This document shows, one piece after another, positions 1 through 4,893 of a DNA stretch of 6,005 nucleotides (its first letter is position 1; each line of letters begins with the position of its first letter). The stretch is taken from positions 1 to 6,005 of the forward strand of contig DDYL01000222.1 of the NCBI GenBank assembly GCA_002347925.1, written 5' to 3'. Source of the stretch: Chloroflexi bacterium UBA2235 (lineage in GTDB: Bacteria; Chloroflexota; UBA11872; UBA12225). Made by a program: the position numbers and the translations under genes. The notes beneath the pieces were generated by a model, which saw nothing but the letters and a program-made list of their open reading frames with translations, ran no database searches and had not been told where the DNA came from.

Positions 1-294
1 ATTCTCTTTGTCACTCAGCATCGCCCGGGCGCATTGCATGAAGTCCTCCGGCAGCTTGCCGAACGGGGCCTGAACCTTACGAACATCGAGTCGAGGCCGT
101 CTCGACGAGGCGGTGATCTCTGGGAGTATTACTTCTTCGTGGACTTCGACGGACACCCCGATGACCCCTTGGTGAAAGACGCGCTTGACGCCATGCGCCT
201 GGCCAGCATGACCTTGAAGGTCTTGGGTTCATGGCCGATCGAAACACGCATTGACGAGACGCCTCCGCCAGTCCGCCCGGTGAGGGAACCCTGA
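1..294 (+). CDS. pheA: Prephenate dehydratase, C-terminal ACT regulatory domain (5'-truncated by window edge)
   Basis: Prephenate dehydratase converts prephenate to phenylpyruvate in cytosolic phenylalanine biosynthesis; its C-terminal ACT domain binds phenylalanine for feedback control. The frame is open from base 1, so the catalytic domain lies outside the window and only about 97 residues are seen. Visible ACT hallmarks are RPGALHEVL (from base 25), matching the GAL-type effector loop, then LTNIESRP, whose ESRP (bases 88-99) is the conserved Phe-binding motif, then WEYYFFVDFDGH and a closing helix before VLGSWP. The tail after VLGSWP is about 17 residues, Pro/Arg-rich and ends at TGA 292-294. 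The next gene begins three bases later, so the two are likely co-transcribed. Whether the enzyme is monofunctional or fused to chorismate mutase cannot be told. Phe feedback control is inferred from the intact motifs. Confidence 0.9.
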   Translation: MLFVTQHRPGALHEVLRQLAERGLNLTNIESRPSRRGGDLWEYYFFVDFDGHPDDPLVKDALDAMRLASMTLKVLGSWPIETRIDETPPPVRPVREP

Positions 295-297
295 TCC

Positions 298-684
298 ATG
301 CCAAGTCGGCCGGTCCAATTGCGCATGAGCGCGACACGGTTTGCTCGGGAGGTTCGGACGGCGATCAGGTCGTTGCCAGAACCATTTGCAACTGAGGTCG
401 CATCGCTTGTCGTCAGCGTCGAACGTGTGGCTCCAAGGCTTGAGGCCGTGATGTTCGGGTCATGTCGACGCCGTTCGCTCCTCGGGATGTACCGAGGGCT
501 ATCGGTTGCAGACCGCGGGATTTCGCAGTCGGCATCTGCGCCGGACATGCTGGTGATCTTCCGGCGGTCGGTCCTTCGGGTGTGTCGCCGCCGGAAGGAT
601 GTTCGTGCCGAAATAGTGCGGACGGTCTACCACGAGTTTGGTCATCACCTCGGACTTGAAGAGGACGCGGTAGGCCACCTCTAG
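298..684 (+). CDS. Small metallopeptidase-like protein, Zincin_1 (MMP-like) family
   Basis: This 128-residue protein matches the Zincin_1 family (PF06262) in length and layout. An N-terminal helix (FAREVRTAIRSLP) resembles the family's opening, the mid-region LLGMYRGLSVADRG matches the usual LLGLYxGxxxxxRG, then comes PDMLVIFRRSV, then the zinc-site helix HEFGHHLGLEED. H112, E113 and H116 form HExxH, and E122 sits where relatives usually have the third metal ligand Asp. No signal peptide or membrane segment is seen, so it is probably cytosolic. Substrates are unknown for the family. ATG 298 is the first possible start after the in-frame pheA stop; TGAGGG at 281-286 is a usable ribosome site 11 bases upstream. 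An in-frame ATG at 325 is a weaker alternative. The protein is unusually Arg-rich. Family assignment is firm; proteolytic activity is inferred. Confidence 0.85.
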   Translation: MPSRPVQLRMSATRFAREVRTAIRSLPEPFATEVASLVVSVERVAPRLEAVMFGSCRRRSLLGMYRGLSVADRGISQSASAPDMLVIFRRSVLRVCRRRKDVRAEIVRTVYHEFGHHLGLEEDAVGHL

Positions 685-738
685 GCTGGGGCACTCAAGC
701 GCGACTCTGTCCATTGAACGCCCGGCTGTGGGCTCCCC

Positions 739-763
739 CTGAAATCTCTCTGCGGTATTTCAG
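739..763. promoter_or_regulatory. 7-bp inverted repeat overlapping a weak promoter-like pair upstream of the UPF0182 gene
   Basis: CTGAAAT (739-745) and ATTTCAG (757-763) are perfect inverted copies separated by 11 bases, in the 171-base gap before the UPF0182 gene. The arms are AT-rich in a GC-rich setting. CTGAAA (739-744) and CAGAAT (761-766), 16 bases apart, each match 4 of 6 positions of the sigma-70 -35 and -10 consensus, so the dyad would sit on the promoter as an operator could. A match of this size can arise by chance; the regulatory role is inference. Confidence 0.25.
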
Positions 764-840
764 AATGGGATGGGCATCACGGCGGCCTCAATGTGTCTTC
801 GGGCACACTTGAGAGCAAGAGTGCATCGTGCATGCGCTCC

Positions 841-846
841 GGAGGG
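841..846 (+). promoter_or_regulatory. Shine-Dalgarno site GGAGGG deciding the UPF0182 start
   Basis: GGAGGG lies 9 bases before ATG 856 and is the only strong ribosome-binding sequence in this region. No comparable site precedes the in-frame GTG at 793 or ATG at 832, which supports ATG 856 as the real start. Confidence 0.7.
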
Positions 847-855
847 CCCAACAGG

Positions 856-3800
856 ATGCTTCGCCCATCTCAACGCCTGATCATCGGCATGCTGGTCGTG
901 TTCCTTCTCGTGTTGCCGTTCGGCAACCGGATCATCGGTCTCTACATAGATTACCTATGGTTTTCCTCCTTAGGACAGTCTGCGGTATTCCTGACTACGA
1001 TTGGCCTTCGCCTCGCGACCATCGCCGCGACATCGGTGCTTTGCTTCCTTCTTATCACTCCAAACCTTGTCATGGCGCTTTCGGTCGCGCGCCGGACGCT
1101 TCGGCGGTTTCCGGCCCGTGTCGTCGAGGTGGGCGGGTTTGGCCGTGGGCCATTTGGTCCCGGGTCAGTGTTCGGTGGTGGTCTTGGCATGGGGACTGGT
1201 GAAGATGGGCCCCGACCGTTTGCTGACCTCGCGTCGGCGATTGGTGGTCCGGATTCGTTGCGTCAAGGCATCGAGCAAATTCCCATGGGGTGGGTTCTCG
1301 GAGCTTCGGCGATCGCATCGATCGTCCTGGGCCTCGGCGGCGGAGACGCTTGGGAATTGATAGCCCGAAGCTGGTATTCGAGTGACTTCGGTGTCACAGA
1401 CCCGCTGTTCGGCCTCGATGTCTCGGCGTATGTATTCACGATCCCGGTATTGCGATTGGCGCAGTCATGGCTTTTCTTTGGGCTCATGATCGGTGCTGCC
1501 GGGGCAACGTGCGTGTACGCGCTGGCGCTTTACGCAGTAGACCCTACATTCGAGCGTGTCCGCTTCTACCTTGACACCCGGGCACGCCTGATGCGTACGC
1601 ACCTGCTCTCTGCAACGGCGGGACTGGTTGCCCTCGCTGGGGCGTCGATGTGGCTTGGCACGTACGACGTTCTGATCTCCCGGAATGACCGGATGGTTGG
1701 TGCCACGTACTCCGATATCTACGCTCGCCTCCCGGCCACACAGGCGCTTGCGCTGACCTTGTGGCTTGGCACCGTCTTGCTTGTCGCGACCATTTTCCGA
1801 CGCAACTTCTCGCTGCTGGTTCCCGGCGCTGCGCTTTTTGTTGCGGTCTTGGTGCTCGGGCGGGGGTTCCTGCCGGTACTCGTGCAGAAACTTCAAGTGG
1901 AACCGGCCGAGATCGCACAGGAAAAGCCTTACATTGCGAACAACATCGCATTTACACGGCGGGCGTATGGGCTCGACGGCATCACTGAACAGGTGTATCC
2001 GGCCGAAGAGACGATCAGACCCGAAGACCTCCGTGATGCTGCCCAGACCATGGCGAACATCCGCCTGTGGGACCATCGACCCCTGAAGGACACGTACAAC
2101 CAATTGCAGAGCATCCGGCCGTACTACGTCTTTGATGACGTTGATATTGACCGGTATGCCGTACCGGCACGGACGGGGTCCGGAACGGCAGAGGTGGACG
2201 GTCGGCCGGTCCTGCGCCAGGTGATGTTGAGTGCGCGTGAGTTGGCGATCGATCGCCTAGGCGCACAAGCGCAGACTTGGGTGAACCAGCGTTTGCAGTA
2301 CACCCATGGATACGGTGCTGTCGTGAGCCCGGTCAACGAGGTGACACCGGAAGGGATGCCGAACTTCCTGGTGAAGGACGTTCCCCCGACTGGTGGGATT
2401 GCGATTGACCGCCCAGAGATCTACTTTGGTGAGCAGACGCCGAGCTACGTGGTGGTGAACACCAAGGCAGAAGAGTTTGACTATCCGCGCGGCGACCAGA
2501 ACGTCTTCTCGACGTATACCGGTACTGGCGGTATCCGGATGGCATCGTGGTGGCGCAGGCTCGCCTTGGCATGGAACCTCGGCGATCTCAACATGCTTGC
2601 GAGCAGTTACCTGACGTCTGACAGCCAATTGCTCATGCGCAGAATGATCCGAGATCGTGTGCGCCGGCTCGCGCCATTCCTGAAACTGGATCGTGATCCG
2701 TACATCGTGGCAGCGGACGGTAGGCTCGTCTGGATCATTGACGCCTACACGACATCGGACCGCTATCCCTATGCCCAACGAACCGTGGAACGTGGGACAG
2801 ATGCCGATCCCGTACCGGTTCCGGGGGGGCCGGCTTCAGACACGGCGCGCACGTCTGGAGCAGGGCGTGAGACGGTTGCGACCACCTTCACGATGCCTCG
2901 GATCTACAACTACATCCGGAACAGCGTGAAGATCACGATCGATGCGTATGACGGCTCCGTGACCTTCTACCTGGTTGACACAACGGACCCCATCGCGCTG
3001 GCCTATGCGCGCATGTTCCCGACATTGATCCGGCCGATTTCAGAGATGCCAGCGGCACTCAGGTCACACCTTCGGTATCCGGAAGACCTCTTTCAGGTCC
3101 AATCCAACATTCTGAATACCTATCACGTGCAAGATCCGCAAGTCTTCTATAACGGTGAGGATGTCTGGACTGGCGCTGCCGAGATCATCGGTGACCGGCG
3201 CCAGCCAGTGCAGCCGTACTACGTGACGATGAGGATCCCGGGGGAGACCCGCGAGGAGTTCCTCCTGATGCTGCCGTTCACGCCGTCCAACCGTGACAAC
3301 ATGATTGCCTGGTTGGCGGCCAGATCAGACGGGGCCGAGTACGGCAAGCTGGTCTTGTTCAAGTTTCCGAAGGACAGGCTTGTCTATGGGCCGGCACAGA
3401 TTGACGCGCGGATCGATCAGGATCCGGCAATCTCGTCGCAACTCACGCTATGGAACCAGCAAGGGTCCCGGGTCATCCGGGGTCACTTGCTCGTGATCCC
3501 GATAGGCGCCTCAACCCTGTACGTCGAGCCGATCTACTTGCAGGCCGAGACATCAAAGATGCCCGAATTGAAGCGGGTGGTGGTTGCGTCGGGCAACCGA
3601 GTGATCATGGAGCCCACATTGGAGGAGGGTCTGGCGAAACTGTTCGTTACTGACGGCTCTCAGGGATCACCCGGAGGATCTGTGGTTTCACCGTCGACCG
3701 TCACGGGAACGGCGGGGACGACCGCTCGCCCGGCTGTGGCAACCCCTTCGGCACGCACTGCACCCGCGCCAACGAACAAGGGCGGGGTGACGCCGGTTCC

Positions 3801-3987
3801 GACGCCGATGCCTTCATCGCCTGCCTCTGGTTCGGCTCCGGTGAGCCGCCAGACCGTCCGGGATGCACGTTCGGCGTATGATCGGGCGCTTGACGCGCTG
3901 AAGGCCGGTGACTTTTCGCGGTTCGGCACCGAGCTTCGATCCCTCGACGAACGGCTGCGTGAATTGGAGCGTGCCTCTGGTCAGTGA
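856..3987 (+). CDS. UPF0182-family large integral membrane protein
   Basis: This 1043-residue protein matches UPF0182 (PF03699) throughout; the family function is unknown. Seven membrane segments lie roughly at residues 8-31, 44-75, 145-161, 200-225, 249-270, 297-315 and 319-335, with a Gly-rich loop near 92-118 and the family's YIDYLWFSSLG after segment 1. A large, presumably extracytoplasmic domain (about 340-930) carries family-typical blocks: NNIAFTRRAYGL (362-373), WDHRPL, LQYTHGYG (480-487), WIIDAYTT (626-633), YIRNSVK (686-692), RYPEDLFQVQ (740-749) and YVEPIYLQ (889-896). A Pro/Ser/Thr/Ala-rich linker (936-995) leads to a charged helical end (998-1043) with ALKAGDF. A second low-complexity stretch (about 645-672) interrupts the soluble domain and contains a run of seven G (2823-2829). 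ATG 856 is chosen because GGAGGG lies 9 bases upstream and the protein then begins just before membrane segment 1; GTG 793 would add 21 residues. Confidence 0.92.
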   Translation: MLRPSQRLIIGMLVVFLLVLPFGNRIIGLYIDYLWFSSLGQSAVFLTTIGLRLATIAATSVLCFLLITPNLVMALSVARRTLRRFPARVVEVGGFGRGPFGPGSVFGGGLGMGTGEDGPRPFADLASAIGGPDSLRQGIEQIPMGWVLGASAIASIVLGLGGGDAWELIARSWYSSDFGVTDPLFGLDVSAYVFTIPVLRLAQSWLFFGLMIGAAGATCVYALALYAVDPTFERVRFYLDTRARLMRTHLLSATAGLVALAGASMWLGTYDVLISRNDRMVGATYSDIYARLPATQALALTLWLGTVLLVATIFRRNFSLLVPGAALFVAVLVLGRGFLPVLVQKLQVEPAEIAQEKPYIANNIAFTRRAYGLDGITEQVYPAEETIRPEDLRDAAQTMANIRLWDHRPLKDTYNQLQSIRPYYVFDDVDIDRYAVPARTGSGTAEVDGRPVLRQVMLSARELAIDRLGAQAQTWVNQRLQYTHGYGAVVSPVNEVTPEGMPNFLVKDVPPTGGIAIDRPEIYFGEQTPSYVVVNTKAEEFDYPRGDQNVFSTYTGTGGIRMASWWRRLALAWNLGDLNMLASSYLTSDSQLLMRRMIRDRVRRLAPFLKLDRDPYIVAADGRLVWIIDAYTTSDRYPYAQRTVERGTDADPVPVPGGPASDTARTSGAGRETVATTFTMPRIYNYIRNSVKITIDAYDGSVTFYLVDTTDPIALAYARMFPTLIRPISEMPAALRSHLRYPEDLFQVQSNILNTYHVQDPQVFYNGEDVWTGAAEIIGDRRQPVQPYYVTMRIPGETREEFLLMLPFTPSNRDNMIAWLAARSDGAEYGKLVLFKFPKDRLVYGPAQIDARIDQDPAISSQLTLWNQQGSRVIRGHLLVIPIGASTLYVEPIYLQAETSKMPELKRVVVASGNRVIMEPTLEEGLAKLFVTDGSQGSPGGSVVSPSTVTGTAGTTARPAVATPSARTAPAPTNKGGVTPVPTPMPSSPASGSAPVSRQTVRDARSAYDRALDALKAGDFSRFGTELRSLDERLRELERASGQ

Positions 3988-4036
3988 TGCGCCGTGGCAT
4001 CTCCGTGAGCACCCGGCTGTGCGTACTGCCTTGAAG

Positions 4037-4066
4037 CCCTGCCTCCATGATCATCAGGAGGCAGGG
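4037..4066 (+). terminator. Perfect 10-bp GC-rich hairpin, probable transcription terminator of the UPF0182 gene
   Basis: CCCTGCCTCC (4037-4046) and GGAGGCAGGG (4057-4066) are exact inverted copies around a 10-base loop ATGATCATCA, 49 bases after the UPF0182 stop. The stem has 8 G-C pairs out of 10. The bases after it (GTATAATTCG) are AT-rich but contain no T run, so it is not a classical intrinsic terminator; T-poor terminators are reported in GC-rich bacteria. An alternative role is as an mRNA structure controlling the next gene, because the 5' arm CCTCC could also pair with GGAGG at 4081. Confidence 0.5.
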
Positions 4067-4067
4067 G

Positions 4068-4073
4068 TATAAT
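4068..4073 (+). promoter_or_regulatory. Perfect -10 hexamer TATAAT upstream of the cytidylate-kinase-like gene
   Basis: TATAAT matches the sigma-70 -10 consensus at all six positions and stands out in this GC-rich window. It lies 24 bases before ATG 4098, so transcription would begin around 4080, just before the GGAGG ribosome site. No good -35 is found 16-19 bases upstream, where the hairpin loop region lies, and there is no extended TGn. It is a candidate promoter only; it could simply be the AT-rich tail of the hairpin. Confidence 0.4.
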
Positions 4074-4080
4074 TCGAACT

Positions 4081-4085
4081 GGAGG
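4081..4085 (+). promoter_or_regulatory. Shine-Dalgarno GGAGG deciding the cytidylate-kinase-like start
   Basis: GGAGG lies 12 bases before ATG 4098, which is slightly long but usable spacing. It supports that start over the in-frame ATG at 4047, which has no ribosome site and sits inside the loop of the 4037-4066 hairpin. Confidence 0.5.
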
Positions 4086-4097
4086 CTGAGCCGCTGT

Positions 4098-4817
4098 ATG
4101 CCCGTCGTAACCATTGCGAGACCCATCGGTAGCAGTGCGGAAGAGATTGCGTCGGGTGTCTCCGAACGCCTTGGCTTCGCGCTGTTCGATGAGCAGCTTC
4201 TGGCTATGGCAGCGGATCGCGGTCAAGTGCCGGTGGATGCTGTTGGCAGCCTCGATGAGCGCGGGCGAGGCCTGCTGCGCCGTCCTTCCGACCTCTGGAA
4301 ACTCGTGCCAATGCCTCCGATAGATCTCGGAGTGTCGGATGTTCTTGATGACGTGTACCCGCCAACCGGGCCGGTAAGCGCCCGGGGTTCCGGGCTCGCT
4401 TCGGCGCGGTTCTGGGCAGTTGAGGCCTATGCGACTTTGGTGACCCGAACCATTCGAGACATTGCCGCGACTCAGGATGCGGTCATTGTCGGTCGTGCTG
4501 GTCATGTATCACTCGCCAACCAATCGGGTGTGCTCCGGGTGCTCTGCGTTGCAAGCGAGGCAACCCGGATTGCGCGGGTGATGAAGTCAGGGCAGCTTTC
4601 ACCGTCGGAGGCTCGGCATCGGGTCCATGAATCCGATCGTGACAGCCGTGATTTCCATGCGGAGTTCTTCCACAGTGATTGGATGGACCCGCGGGCATAT
4701 GACTTAGTGATCAGCACTGACGCTTTGGCGGTCGATCAAGCAGTCGAAGCCATTGTCGCCATTGCCCGGACGGTTCACGGTCGCCCGGAACCGATGTCCC
4801 ACGCATTGCACCATTGA
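4098..4817 (+). CDS. Cytidylate-kinase-like family protein (Cytidylate_kin2 type) with divergent P-loop
   Basis: This 239-residue soluble protein follows the Cytidylate_kin2 pattern (PF13189), relatives of CMP kinase with a P-loop kinase fold. Visible blocks in order are VVTIARPIGSSAEEIA (3-18, strand plus phosphate loop), LGFALFDEQLL (like the family's yDreii), DAVIVGRAGHVSLA (127-140, with GR at 132-133), VLRVLCVASEATRIARV, the lid-like ESDRDSRDF (178-186), W195 and YDLVISTDAL (201-210). The loop is odd: relatives usually read GSGGREI, but here it is GSSAEEI, with the Arg replaced by E15 and two Gly lost. A proline- and glycine-rich mid-segment lies at about residues 60-100. The true substrate is unknown; it may be a nucleotide kinase, a kinase for another small molecule, or a non-catalytic binder. 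Start 4098 is supported by GGAGG at 4081 and by the family N-terminus. A CHASE2 gene follows after 76 bases and may share its transcript. Confidence 0.82.
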   Translation: MPVVTIARPIGSSAEEIASGVSERLGFALFDEQLLAMAADRGQVPVDAVGSLDERGRGLLRRPSDLWKLVPMPPIDLGVSDVLDDVYPPTGPVSARGSGLASARFWAVEAYATLVTRTIRDIAATQDAVIVGRAGHVSLANQSGVLRVLCVASEATRIARVMKSGQLSPSEARHRVHESDRDSRDFHAEFFHSDWMDPRAYDLVISTDALAVDQAVEAIVAIARTVHGRPEPMSHALHH

Positions 4818-4854
4818 TCGGTATGACGCTTGCCAACCGGCGTGGGGACTGATG

Positions 4855-4873
4855 CCCGGGGGCCCGCCCTGGG
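4855..4873 (+). other. Short GC-rich hairpin just upstream of the CHASE2 gene
   Basis: CCCGGG (4855-4860) can pair with CCTGGG (4868-4873), including one G-U pair, around a 7-base loop. It lies in the 76-base gap and ends 4 bases before the ribosome site of the next gene. There is no T run, and other registers of pairing are possible in this G/C-rich stretch, so it may be chance, a weak attenuator, or a structure affecting translation. Confidence 0.2.
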
Positions 4874-4877
4874 AATC

Positions 4878-4885
4878 GGAAGGAG
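4878..4885 (+). promoter_or_regulatory. Strong Shine-Dalgarno GGAAGGAG for the CHASE2 gene
   Basis: The purine-rich GGAAGGAG ends 8 bases before ATG 4894, which is close to ideal spacing. It is the strongest ribosome site in the window and fixes the start of the CHASE2 protein. Confidence 0.75.
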
Positions 4886-4893
4886 ACTGACGC

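Noticed and set aside
34..294. TTG-initiated short gene at the left edge
   Set aside because: The frame is open to base 1 and the ACT domain begins upstream of TTG 34, so this is the tail of pheA, not a separate gene.
720..733. GCCC-N6-GGGC mini-hairpin after the metalloprotease gene as a terminator
   Set aside because: The stem is only 4 bp with no following T run, too weak to call.
1465..2103. 212-codon open frame on the - strand inside the UPF0182 gene
   Set aside because: It is antisense to strongly conserved UPF0182 membrane and soluble segments, shows no recognisable motif and its composition is what GC-rich antisense frames give.
721..4021. Three copies of CCCGGCTGTG (721-730, 3729-3738, 4012-4021)
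   Set aside because: Ten-base repeats are expected by chance in 6 kb of GC-rich DNA; one copy is inside coding sequence and the flanks do not match beyond the core.
4047..4097. Longer start (ATG 4047) for the cytidylate-kinase-like protein
   Set aside because: No ribosome site precedes it, it lies in the loop of a perfect hairpin, and the added 17 residues do not resemble the family N-terminus; ATG 4098 fits better.
3981..4505. 174-codon open frame on the - strand across the spacer and the kinase-like gene
   Set aside because: It overlaps a recognisable + strand gene, has no ribosome site I can support and no family motifs.
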